Of a DNA stretch of 23,466 nucleotides, positions 14,510 to 22,481 are shown piece by piece. The notes beneath the pieces are model-generated. The model was not told the DNA's origin and made no database searches. It was given only the letters and a program-made list of their open reading frames with translations. The position numbers and the translations under genes are program-made. The stretch's first letter is position 1, and each line of letters begins with the position of its first letter. The DNA comes from Promethearchaeota archaeon (GTDB taxonomy: Archaea > Asgardarchaeota > Lokiarchaeia > Sigynarchaeales > SOKP01). The stretch is taken from assembly GCA_019058515.1 (NCBI GenBank), contig JAHPYY010000163.1:1-23466 (forward strand), read 5' to 3'.

Positions 14510-15676
14510 TTAAATTTTTTGTTCAGTAACCTTTTTGAGGGGTTCTGAACTTCGTTTTGCGATTATTAGAAACAAAATTAGCAACGATGCAAATGTTGCT
14601 ACAACTATGATAACTGTAGCTGTGTATCCGAGAATTGAAATCAATATGGTGGCAAGAATTACCTCCACCACTGCAAAACTAAAGAGAATGCTCAAAGTAA
14701 TTATAGCAAAACCAATAAAACCATTTCTAATTCTTTGTTTTGATTTTTCTCTGAATAAAAGAACCCAGTCAGGAGGAGCGTGCTTAAGTGCCGTAATTAA
14801 TACATATGCTCCAAATATTCCACCGACCACTATCATTCCTATCTTAATTAACGCAAATGCGCTAAGGATAAGAATATCATTGGCGAGGATTAACAAAGGT
14901 CCTAAAAACGATACGAAGTTAGCTAATCCATGAATAATCATAGGATATATTACCTTTCTCGTTAGAACATAGATTACGCTCATCGCAAGCCCTAAAATAA
15001 ATACCCCTGAAACGTGAACAATTCCCCCGGTTATGTTCCCATTGATTAAATCGTTTGGTAAGTGCCCAATTGCAAATATTAGCGATGAAGCCATGACAGC
15101 TGCGTAAGGTGACATTCCTCTTTTCTCAAGACTCGGAATTAACGCTCGACGATATAAGAGTTCCTCGAAAAACGGTGCTCCTATCGAGGGCATGGCTAAA
15201 TAGAGGATTACTGTAAGTGGGTCTTCAAAATATTCTTCAGTAATGATGATACTACCGTAACCTGTTTGTGGTATCAAATTTAAAAGAGTAAAAATGTAGA
15301 CCATTAGCATCGAAAGTAGGGTGTACAAGCAAAAGGAAATCAAAAATACCACGAGTGTTTTTGAAAGTTTTTTATTACTAGCTTTGTCTTGATTATTTTC
15401 TTCAATTTTAAAATACGGAATAAATAGGAATCTAATAAGTAATCCTCCCGTTACTTGAGAAAGTAAAATCAAGAGCGATGTCGCCGAAATGGGAGTCAAA
15501 TTTATCACCAAAGATATCCAGAAGACTACTTCTCCTAACAGTAGATTTAGCAAGATTAGTATTAGCGAACCAGACATTAACATCATCGCGGGTTTTAAAA
15601 ATCGTAAAAAATCGCGATTTTTAGGAACATCTGGGTTAGATCTTGTTTCTAATTTTTGTGTTGGAATTTCTGACAA
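14510..15676 (-). CDS. CPBP-family (CAAX-type/Abi) intramembrane metalloprotease
   Basis: 388 aa, multi-pass. The three CPBP motifs are intact: 'EELLYR' (E171, E172, R176), 'FAIGH' (F201, H205) and 'HGLAN' (H249, N253). About nine hydrophobic segments surround them, with three more after the catalytic core ('FIGFAIITLSILFSFAVVEV' and following). The family cleaves membrane-embedded or prenylated substrates; many bacterial members serve bacteriocin maturation or self-immunity, others protein anchoring. The start is TTG at 15676; a stop lies six codons upstream and no better codon exists. Placed between a 2-TM peptide gene and an ABC exporter, it may process the exported or adjacent product. 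Confidence 0.92.
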   Translation of the reverse strand: MSEIPTQKLETRSNPDVPKNRDFLRFLKPAMMLMSGSLILILLNLLLGEVVFWISLVINLTPISATSLLILLSQVTGGLLIRFLFIPYFKIEENNQDKASNKKLSKTLVVFLISFCLYTLLSMLMVYIFTLLNLIPQTGYGSIIITEEYFEDPLTVILYLAMPSIGAPFFEELLYRRALIPSLEKRGMSPYAAVMASSLIFAIGHLPNDLINGNITGGIVHVSGVFILGLAMSVIYVLTRKVIYPMIIHGLANFVSFLGPLLILANDILILSAFALIKIGMIVVGGIFGAYVLITALKHAPPDWVLLFREKSKQRIRNGFIGFAIITLSILFSFAVVEVILATILISILGYTATVIIVVATFASLLILFLIIAKRSSEPLKKVTEQKI

Positions 15677-15691
15677 TTTTAACCACTTATT

Positions 15692-15907
15692 TTATATTTT
15701 TTTTACTAAATCGTTTTCTGTATTATTTTCTTGGTTATCTGCATTTATGGAAACAAGAGTAACAACAAGCCCAGGTACGACGAAAAATATCAGAAAACTA
15801 AAGACTTCGTAAAAATCCGCATTTATTATGACGGTGACAAGCAATATTATAATGATCGTAGCGCTAATTGTTACTCCTATAACGGCGTTTCTTTTTTTCT
15901 TTTCCAT
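15692..15907 (-). CDS. Small two-TM membrane protein
   Basis: 71 aa: a lysine-rich start ('MEKKKRNAV'), TM1 ('TISATIIIILLVTVII'), a short polar loop, TM2 ('FSFLIFFVVPGLVVTLVSI') and a polar acidic tail. No family recognised. AAGGTTA precedes the ATG by about 10 nt, and the stop is 15 nt before the CPBP protease start, so it is the first gene of that cluster. It could be a small subunit, a substrate of the protease or an accessory anchor; nothing in the sequence decides. Confidence 0.7.
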   Translation of the reverse strand: MEKKKRNAVIGVTISATIIIILLVTVIINADFYEVFSFLIFFVVPGLVVTLVSINADNQENNTENDLVKKI

Positions 15908-16622
15908 TTTTTCATTAACCTTTTTTTTCGAGTTATTTTTAAATTTCGTTTGCCTCGTAAACTCGCGTAGACCTGATTAGCGCTTCATTTTTGGTTGTCC
16001 GTGTTTTGGCGCTCTAAATGAAACTGTGTGTGAAATGAGCTGCAGAATCGATAATAAATATCGATTTAGGATTCTTAATGTATTTAGTTTCTCAGCGATC
16101 TAACGCCAAATTAGTAAACTAAATAGAAGCCATCTAATGGCCTTCTACCAGTGACCTTGCGAGGCAAACTAGTTTCCTATGATCATAGAAGAAACGCTAG
16201 TATTTAAAGGTTTGTAAAAAATTTTAGTTTGCCTGACAAGGTCTCTACTAGATTGAGTCTTTTGATTTTAATTAAAGAATTTAAGCATTTAATATAAATA
16301 AACTTGATTTCTTGCTCAGAATATATAAAAAAAATTACATAAAGATTAATAACCCTCATTTATGTAAATTTAATTCAATATACTCTTGAACGGGGAATTA
16401 CTGGATTTAATCTTTAATAAAATCGCAAGCGGACTTAAACTGAAAAAGTAGTAAATTTATCAAAGATAAACAAGAAGATCTAATAGGGAAAAAACATAAT
16501 TTTACCACAAGACCTATATATTATGAGTCGCTCTTCCAAAATAAAATTTCCAAAAACGGAAGGTTTTAAGTAGGATATCTCGCTATGTTCTCCGATAATT
16601 AAGGGATTACCAATGGTTTTTC
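15908..16622. other. 715-nt gene-free region rich in inverted repeats
   Basis: No convincing coding sequence on either strand. The part 15940-16251 is packed with stems (listed separately); 16252-16622 is plain AT-rich DNA apart from one hairpin at 16335-16367 (TTACATAAA/TTTATGTAA, 9 bp, 15-nt loop). Promoters for the 71-aa gene (minus) would lie near 15915-15960. No motifs of RNase P RNA, SRP RNA or tRNA were found by eye. Confidence 0.55.
15948..16251. repeat. Nested inverted repeats, possible structured RNA or mobile remnant
   Basis: Three related copies of a motif containing GTTTGCCT or its complement: GTTTGCCTCG (15948-15957), its exact complement CGAGGCAAAC (16160-16169), and AGTTTGCCTGACAAGG (16226-16241). 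The middle and right copies form an imperfect 28-bp inverted repeat (16145-16172 with 16224-16251, 22 of 28 positions matching). The left and middle copies can pair across about 200 nt. Between them lie hairpins AATCGATA/TATCGATT (16046-16066) and TAGAAGCCAT/ATGGCCTTCTA (16124-16147, one bulge). A perfect 12-bp palindrome CTATGATCATAG (16177-16188) lies in the second loop. The middle arm cannot pair with both partners at once, which recalls a switch, but transposon or MITE ends could look the same. Confidence 0.55.
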
Positions 16623-17804
16623 CTAAATATTTGTTGTTGTGTAAGAACCATTCGAGCTTTTCTTCTTTTCGGGTCTTTTCCAGTGAAAATTTGGTCGTTC
16701 CGTTAGTAACAACGGCTTTTTTATTTTCCGTTGAGCTACGAAGATAGGGTTGTGGAATAGTCTGATGTGGTCGAGAGAAGTCATATCATTTACGGATTCT
16801 GGCACATTAAAGATTTTATTTTTATCTAGGTCAAGCTTGCGTAGTTTCTTTAACTTACCTATGCTCTCTGGAATGATGCGAATTTTGTTATCTGATAACA
16901 GCAACACTTCTAGGTTAGCAAGGTCTCCAATAGAATCCGGTATACTTTCCAGAGAGTTTTGCTTTAGTTCTAACACCTTAAGGTTTTTAAGGTTTCCAAT
17001 GGTACTTGGTATGGTTTTAAGTTTAGATCTAACAATAACCAACTCCTCCAGTTGCCTTATCTCTCCGATCCAATCAGGAAGTTCTTCCAACTCGCATTTT
17101 TCTATTCTTAGCCCCCTTAGGTGTATTAACTCTAAAATTATTCTCGGCAACAATATTAAATCACTCCAAAATAAACTTAGAAACACCACTTTACCTTTCT
17201 CGAGTATGAATGTCGTTCCAACCTTGTAGTACTTAGATCCTAACCCAAACGAATCTCCGATTATTACCTCCAATCTTTTTAGTGTTTTCACTTCTTCTTC
17301 TAGCGCAAATAGGTTGTACTTCTCTTCGTCCGTAATTAAATTTAAGAAACCTTCTTCTCTGAGAAAGGCTTCAACTTGCTGACTCCCGTTTAGGAATCTT
17401 TCGATAATTTCTTCTTTAAACACTCTTTTCGCCTGAGGATCACCCGCCTCTTGCAACTTTTTAAGCAACGGAAACGCTAGATTGCTATGTAGCAGTTTCG
17501 TGTTATATCCAAACTCGTACCACGCTTGCAGGTTGCTGCAATGCCCCCAAAACTCTACTTCAGGAGGAATATTAACTTCGGAGAATTCGGGCTCTTCAAG
17601 AGAATTGTCTAGCATCTCAACCGCTTCATCTATTGACTCGATTTCGCCTAAAGGTGTCATTTTATCGACTGGGTACTCGATAAATAAGTACTTGCACTGT
17701 CGAAAAAGCTCTCCGTTCACATAGATGTTGGCTTTCCCTTCCTCCAATTTGAGAGAAAGATAGTCGTTTACTTTAAATTCTCTAGGTTTTATTCCCGAAG
17801 ACAT
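16623..17804 (-). CDS. Leucine-rich-repeat protein with Lokiarchaeal-type N-terminal domain
   Basis: 393 aa. Residues 1-45 form a beta-rich leader ('SLKLEEGKANIYVNGELF'). Residues 80-140 hold a conserved domain ('EFWGHCSNLQAWYEFGY', 'LLHSNLAFPLLKKL', 'GDPQAKRVFKEEI') that I associate with Lokiarchaeal LRR proteins. From about 206 to 354 there are six full 23-residue LRRs and one partial, with consensus L-x-x-L-x-L-x-x-N-x-L-x-x-I-P-x-x-I-G, the Ras-suppressor-like subclass. A basic tail (about 358-385) ends the protein. There is no signal peptide or TM, so it is cytosolic and probably protein-binding. Asgard genomes often combine such proteins with small GTPases, but none is in this window. 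The ATG lacks a Shine-Dalgarno. Confidence 0.92.
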   Translation of the reverse strand: MSSGIKPREFKVNDYLSLKLEEGKANIYVNGELFRQCKYLFIEYPVDKMTPLGEIESIDEAVEMLDNSLEEPEFSEVNIPPEVEFWGHCSNLQAWYEFGYNTKLLHSNLAFPLLKKLQEAGDPQAKRVFKEEIIERFLNGSQQVEAFLREEGFLNLITDEEKYNLFALEEEVKTLKRLEVIIGDSFGLGSKYYKVGTTFILEKGKVVFLSLFWSDLILLPRIILELIHLRGLRIEKCELEELPDWIGEIRQLEELVIVRSKLKTIPSTIGNLKNLKVLELKQNSLESIPDSIGDLANLEVLLLSDNKIRIIPESIGKLKKLRKLDLDKNKIFNVPESVNDMTSLDHIRLFHNPIFVAQRKIKKPLLLTERPNFHWKRPEKKKSSNGSYTTTNI

Positions 17805-17941
17805 TCTACTATAGATCTAATCTTCCAGATTTAAAATTGTTAACGCTTTGTAAGTTTATAGATTTTAATTAATTAGTTGCGAATATTTCATCTCGTCAAC
17901 CACGAAATAGGAGCTATTTCTGTAACAGATTAATAATCTTA

Positions 17942-17970
17942 GGAAAAAATAGTATAAAAAAAAATAAAAA
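17942..17970 (-). terminator. T-rich terminator of the 1260-aa gene
   Basis: Starting 3 nt after the stop at 17974, the minus strand has T5, T9 and T6 runs, and ATAGT/ACTAT flank the first two. This fits archaeal oligo-T termination. Confidence 0.55.
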
Positions 17971-17973
17971 CTA

Positions 17974-20900
17974 TTACCGAAGCCCAACCACAAGGTCGAG
18001 AGTATTTCTATTAATCGTAGGGAACATATTAGAGAATTGGGTACCGCTGAATTTCTCTCTAAATTTAATTAAAACATGATAATAAATGTCTCTAGAAGAA
18101 CCGCGTGGTGGATTATACCTGTCGAATGCCGAGAGATCATTGGCAGTTAAAAGACCATAATCTGATCCTGATTGAAATTTATCGACCATATCCAGATAGA
18201 CTTGTGGATTATCTTTCCAGAAAAAGCCTTGAGATGTTTCTTTGTTGGACACGGTAGATAAATCGATGTAGCTAGGGCTAAGTAAGCCTGCGGATCCAAA
18301 CCATAAAAATCGTGATCTACTAGTGGGCTTGATAATTGCCAAACTCCTTTCATGCATTATGGTGACGAATAGCAAAGTAGTTAAAGCTTTATGGACTTGC
18401 TCTGGATCTCTCGGATCGAAAGTCATAGCGTAAACATCTAAGTAGGCTAGCTTTTGGTTAGCTATTCCCTTACTGGTTTCGCTCCTAAAAGTTAACTCCC
18501 AAAGATGGTTCTGTTTCGCTGCGATTTTCGCATCAACAAAATCGTTTATTTCTTGCCGTATGTTATCTCCTTCAAAGAACAAGTTCCTTAACTCTTTAAA
18601 CGATTCTACTATCTTTTCATCCAATGACAAATACCAAATTTTGTCAAAAAGTAGTCGGTAATCGGGAGAGACATGGTTTGGTGCGGTGCGACCTCCACGA
18701 TAGTTCATGGTAATAAACAATTGCTCGCTTAATCTAGATAATTCGCTATATGGGATATGCAAGTCAATGCCTTCAGCAAGCATCTCATTATCTTTAAACG
18801 CATTATGAGACGAAGATATAGAAATAACACCGTCTGAACCGCTATGCAATATCTCTGCGAGTTGGGCCATATAGTCGACAATATGACCTCCGCTATACCG
18901 AGGATATATTATATCAACTCCAACCCAAATTTTGAATAGCGATCGAGTTCTGATTTTCCATTCATCAGACATATCGGACCATTTTGAACTCTTGAAATAT
19001 TCGTCAAGGGTTGAGTCTAGAATAGAGAATAGAAAACCCTTAATAAGGTTTCTCTCAAGCGTGTTCCTATCATCAACATAAGAGGGGTCTAAGAATTGCG
19101 TATAAGAATTTGCCATAAAAATCTCATAAGCGTTTCTGTAGTGATTTAGCAAAGTAGGGTTATACATAGCAAAATAATTTAAAATAAAAGGACTATTGGC
19201 TGCAGTTAATCTCAGAAACAACATCTCCCCATTAAAGTCGTGATAATAACCAGATATTAACAAAGACGAAAATATATCTAACAATCCTTCGCTAATTAAT
19301 CCTGGATCTTCTTTCTTAAATAATGGTCTTATGCCCCATTCGGAAAGTAGTTCTTTGTGATAATCAACTTGGTGTAAGTTAAAATCGATCATAACTTCTC
19401 CATTATGGTCTGTTCCTATTGATAAAATTCCCGAAATAAGGAAAATGTATGTTGGATACCCAAAGGCATCAATTAAAGCGCGATCAATTAGTATTATTAA
19501 GTCTTTGTTATCCTCGTGATAGAAATTATCGTTTAATTCTCCGTTAATCAAAGCTCTACGAAACTCTGTGAAATACCCCGAAGGTTCGTCCCTCAATAAA
19601 TCGTTTTTGATGGTAGACAGCCAATTACGGTAGAAATCTTCTTTGCTTAACTGAGTCGGAGTAATCGAACCGTCTGGATTTGAAGTGAACCTCGAGAGCT
19701 CTGAATACCAGCCCGGTAAGAGTTTATGAACTGATCTTAGCATGTCTACAATCGTACTTCTCGAATAATGATTATCGAAAGAATGCATACTTAGAAAAGA
19801 AGGCGTAGGATAGAAAGTATTATAGACTCTTGTTGAGATCCAAAACATCTCGAACAAAACCCTAGCTAATTCCTGCTCCATCTCTATGTCTCTCGCAGAA
19901 TCTAATGAGACTCCTGTCTCGAGTTGAGATTTGTCCAAGCGTGAGGTTTTAATAGGCAAATCCGGTAGGGGGCTCTCGTAGTTATCCATGTGTCTCAGGT
20001 TTACGGAAGTGTCCTGAAGAAGAGCCGTTTTAGTATCAGAAGTCAATAATAAATACCCCGCCATAAAATTTGAAGAGAATCCGACGATGGAGTTATCCCG
20101 TATCAAAGGTGTGTATTCGTAAAATTGTAAAGCCCATTTCGGATCATAACGACCGTTTCGATCCCGTCTTATATCTTTACCTTGGCTAGAAAATTCGAGT
20201 TTGCTGACAAGCTTAAAGTTATCGCTATCTGAGACGAAAATGTTTCGATATGTTTCTCCATATTTGTCTTTATACCCTTCTTCGATAACAGTGCTACTAA
20301 GGTCGCTTATTCTGTTCGCAGGAACTAAAATTAGACGATCTTTGTATTGAGGATCTGGGTGGTGGCATACGATTAAACCCCCTTGGCTTGATAATAATGC
20401 TAAATCTGCATCTATAGTTATTTCAGTCATATCATTACTCGCAGTAAGATCAACCACAAAAACCTTATCTTTAAAGTCACTTAGCGATAATTTTTGAGAT
20501 GTTCTGAAGTGAGGGCTATAATCGATGACAAATTGTAAACGATATTGTCCAAAATGATTTATATATGAGAATTTATCCAAATTTGGGCTATTAATGAGCA
20601 TGTTTAGAAGCTGATCGAAACCGTTTCCTTCTTTTAGCGCTTTTACAAAGAATCCATCTTTATTCTTAAAACTCGCTATAGCCGCTTCTATTATTTCTTC
20701 TTGGAAATCGCTGTAGAGTGGATTTGTTAGCAGAATCGTTAGCACATCTATTAAATCTTGGCGCGTATTTACCGCTCTTCTATACAAGCCGCTGCTCTCG
20801 ATTTCAGCATTAATAAGATCTACAAGACGCATTATGAACACCTCGTGATCGGCGTTTTTGTAATTAAGGTTGTAAACCGTTCTCGTGAAAAATCTGTCAT

Positions 20901-21753
20901 AAATAAATTTAGCGTTTGACAGAGTTATGCCCGAGGCGAATTTATCTAATGCATAGCCATCAGGAACCGCAAACGGTACAAGAAGATTGACATCTCTCTT
21001 TGGTATTGAGTTTAACGATCTTCCTTGTAATACATAATTGTTAATGTAAATTAACATAGCTGAAACAGCATCGTTTGCAACACCTTCGGACAGTCCAAGC
21101 CTTGAATCTTTACTGTCAGCTTCAACTATAGATTCGTACATCGTGCTCTTAATGTGGGTTGAGATAGCACCTGTTAGCAAGTCTAAAATGCCGATACCAT
21201 CGATATTTCTGCCAACCTTATCTAAGCTTCTTGCATCGTAAAAACTAATCATCGAAAAGTCCAAATCATATGGATTAGGATTACTGGGGTCGTAGCTAAA
21301 GAAGGTTGCTGGATTAGCATCGTTTGAAATAATTTGTCTGAGTTGAGCGTCGGATAACTGAGAAGCAAACTCCGCAAACCACACATTAAGGTCGTTCTTT
21401 AAGTATTGATAGTAATACTCGCTTTCCTTGATCCATCCAAAGTATGCGTAAGAATTCCTATCCGCGAATAAAGTAGTAGTGACCCCTGTCCCAACTAGGA
21501 AACATTCCGTGAACACATTGAGGAACCTACGCCGACCTCCTTCGGAATGCAAAAAATATACTATATCGTTAATTTGATCGGTCTCTAGTATCTCTTTTAG
21601 ATTGGTACTGATGCCTTCTGGTAATAGAGACGCGTCGTAAATATCAGCTGCTTTCAGAATCGTATCTAACACAACGAATTGCATTCTATCTTTGAACAAC
21701 TCGTTGAATTTATCGGGATCCTTAACGGCTTGGTCAAATCGCTCGTCAAACAA
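17974..21753 (-). CDS. Very large protein of unknown function (about 1260 aa)
   Basis: I do not recognise this protein. It has no signal peptide, clear TM segment, zinc motif or P-loop. It reads as a folded alpha/beta protein rich in aromatic and acidic residues, without internal repeats visible by eye. Landmarks: 'VFVVDLTASNDM' and 'GGLIVCHHPDPQYKDR' (about 430-470), 'RRDRNGRYDPKWALQFYEY' further on, 'MNYRGGRTAPNHVSPDYR' in the last third, and 'SRSRFLWFGSAGLLSP' (about 1147) near the end. The TTG at 21753 is the first usual start, but the frame is open 31 codons more, to a TGA at 21849-21847, and that extension ('NPLAREAYGKVVDNLFDE') looks like protein; CTG at 21762 and TTG are the only near-usual starts. 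No Shine-Dalgarno was found. It overlaps head to head with the nuclease-like gene, so either may be 5'-truncated. Base composition seems somewhat less AT-rich than its neighbours (not computed). Confidence 0.8.
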   Translation of the reverse strand: MFDERFDQAVKDPDKFNELFKDRMQFVVLDTILKAADIYDASLLPEGISTNLKEILETDQINDIVYFLHSEGGRRRFLNVFTECFLVGTGVTTTLFADRNSYAYFGWIKESEYYYQYLKNDLNVWFAEFASQLSDAQLRQIISNDANPATFFSYDPSNPNPYDLDFSMISFYDARSLDKVGRNIDGIGILDLLTGAISTHIKSTMYESIVEADSKDSRLGLSEGVANDAVSAMLIYINNYVLQGRSLNSIPKRDVNLLVPFAVPDGYALDKFASGITLSNAKFIYDRFFTRTVYNLNYKNADHEVFIMRLVDLINAEIESSGLYRRAVNTRQDLIDVLTILLTNPLYSDFQEEIIEAAIASFKNKDGFFVKALKEGNGFDQLLNMLINSPNLDKFSYINHFGQYRLQFVIDYSPHFRTSQKLSLSDFKDKVFVVDLTASNDMTEITIDADLALLSSQGGLIVCHHPDPQYKDRLILVPANRISDLSSTVIEEGYKDKYGETYRNIFVSDSDNFKLVSKLEFSSQGKDIRRDRNGRYDPKWALQFYEYTPLIRDNSIVGFSSNFMAGYLLLTSDTKTALLQDTSVNLRHMDNYESPLPDLPIKTSRLDKSQLETGVSLDSARDIEMEQELARVLFEMFWISTRVYNTFYPTPSFLSMHSFDNHYSRSTIVDMLRSVHKLLPGWYSELSRFTSNPDGSITPTQLSKEDFYRNWLSTIKNDLLRDEPSGYFTEFRRALINGELNDNFYHEDNKDLIILIDRALIDAFGYPTYIFLISGILSIGTDHNGEVMIDFNLHQVDYHKELLSEWGIRPLFKKEDPGLISEGLLDIFSSLLISGYYHDFNGEMLFLRLTAANSPFILNYFAMYNPTLLNHYRNAYEIFMANSYTQFLDPSYVDDRNTLERNLIKGFLFSILDSTLDEYFKSSKWSDMSDEWKIRTRSLFKIWVGVDIIYPRYSGGHIVDYMAQLAEILHSGSDGVISISSSHNAFKDNEMLAEGIDLHIPYSELSRLSEQLFITMNYRGGRTAPNHVSPDYRLLFDKIWYLSLDEKIVESFKELRNLFFEGDNIRQEINDFVDAKIAAKQNHLWELTFRSETSKGIANQKLAYLDVYAMTFDPRDPEQVHKALTTLLFVTIMHERSLAIIKPTSRSRFLWFGSAGLLSPSYIDLSTVSNKETSQGFFWKDNPQVYLDMVDKFQSGSDYGLLTANDLSAFDRYNPPRGSSRDIYYHVLIKFREKFSGTQFSNMFPTINRNTLDLVVGLR

Positions 21754-21805
21754 TTCGTCGAACAGGTTGTCAACTACCTTTCCGTACGCTTCTCTCGCTA
21801 AAGGA

Positions 21806-22375
21806 TTGGAGTATTTATTTAAATTATGCCAAACAAATTTTTGGTTTCAAATAAACTCCTCTTGGAGAGACATTGATGTTATAGGGATAAGACCACAAGA
21901 GAAGTTTATTTCTTTATACAATGTGAAGTCTAATCTTAATACGGATTCTAAGGATTCTACCGCTCATTCACCTCAAGCGATTGCATCCAATTTTATAGAC
22001 TCTATGGAAGCGATTAACTTAGCCTTTGGCAATATATTTAAATATAACTTGTTTCTCGTGTTTGAATCTGCTGATCGATTAGGAACACGTAAAATGCCTA
22101 CAATGGAATGGTTAGGCGATATCCAAGAAAAATTAACTCAATATCGTGAAGATATTAGGAGAGAACTAGAAAAAAACAACCAATCATCTATTAACGAGTT
22201 CAATGTTAAGAGTATTTTTGAATGCACGAGGGAAATTATTGATAAAGTTATTTTACCAGGAAGTAAAAAGGTTCGTTGCTTTAAATTCAATAACGAAGTA
22301 AAAGTGTATCCGTTTCATAAAAATTCTTTATTAAAGTTTTTAGAAATATTTAGCGATGACAAATTTGATTTGTAG
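21806..22375 (+). CDS. PD-(D/E)XK-like nuclease domain protein, start uncertain
   Basis: About 189 aa from TTG at 21806. The first 45 residues hold the likely nuclease core: 'FQINSSWRDIDVIGI' followed by 'EKFISLYNVKSNL', i.e. the D-I-D acidic strand (D24) and a second strand ending N-x-K (K41), where E/D/Q-x-K is usual. The rest continues as an alpha/beta fold ('FLVFESADRLGTRKMPTMEW', 'IQEKLTQYREDIRRELEK'). Such domains occur in restriction, repair and archaeal resolvase-like enzymes. The N-terminal helix of the family seems short here, and the frame runs back over the 5' end of the opposite gene to 21692 as a shadow. No promoter or Shine-Dalgarno is clear. It may be intact, or cut at its 5' end by a rearrangement. 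Family call moderate. Confidence 0.6.
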   Translation: MEYLFKLCQTNFWFQINSSWRDIDVIGIRPQEKFISLYNVKSNLNTDSKDSTAHSPQAIASNFIDSMEAINLAFGNIFKYNLFLVFESADRLGTRKMPTMEWLGDIQEKLTQYREDIRRELEKNNQSSINEFNVKSIFECTREIIDKVILPGSKKVRCFKFNNEVKVYPFHKNSLLKFLEIFSDDKFDL

Positions 22376-22444
22376 AAGCGTTAATTATAGTGTTGTAACA
22401 AAATGATAATATTCACTCGTTTCAATTATTATTTTATAAATTGA

Positions 22445-22457
22445 TTTATATTTAAAA
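22445..22457 (+). promoter_or_regulatory. TATA-type promoter of the multi-TM gene
   Basis: TTTATATTTAAAA lies about 31 nt (centre) before the ATG at 22482, with no Shine-Dalgarno between. This fits a leaderless or nearly leaderless archaeal transcript. Confidence 0.45.
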
Positions 22458-22481
22458 TGGAAATCGTTTATTTAAAATTGA

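Noticed and set aside
15948..16251. CRISPR array
   Set aside because: The GTTTGCCT motif occurs only three times, in mixed orientation and at unequal spacing, and there are no cas genes.
15940..16260. RNase P RNA, SRP RNA or tRNA in the repeat-rich region
   Set aside because: None of the conserved core motifs of these RNAs could be found on either strand by eye.
21692..21805. N-terminal extension of the nuclease-like frame rich in Asn and Ser
   Set aside because: It is the complement of well-formed protein sequence of the large minus-strand gene and has the low-complexity look of a shadow frame.
21806..22480. Defence island (restriction or phage-resistance system)
   Set aside because: Only one nuclease-like domain is seen, with no methyltransferase, helicase or toxin partner identifiable next to it; the neighbouring large protein has no recognised defence domain.
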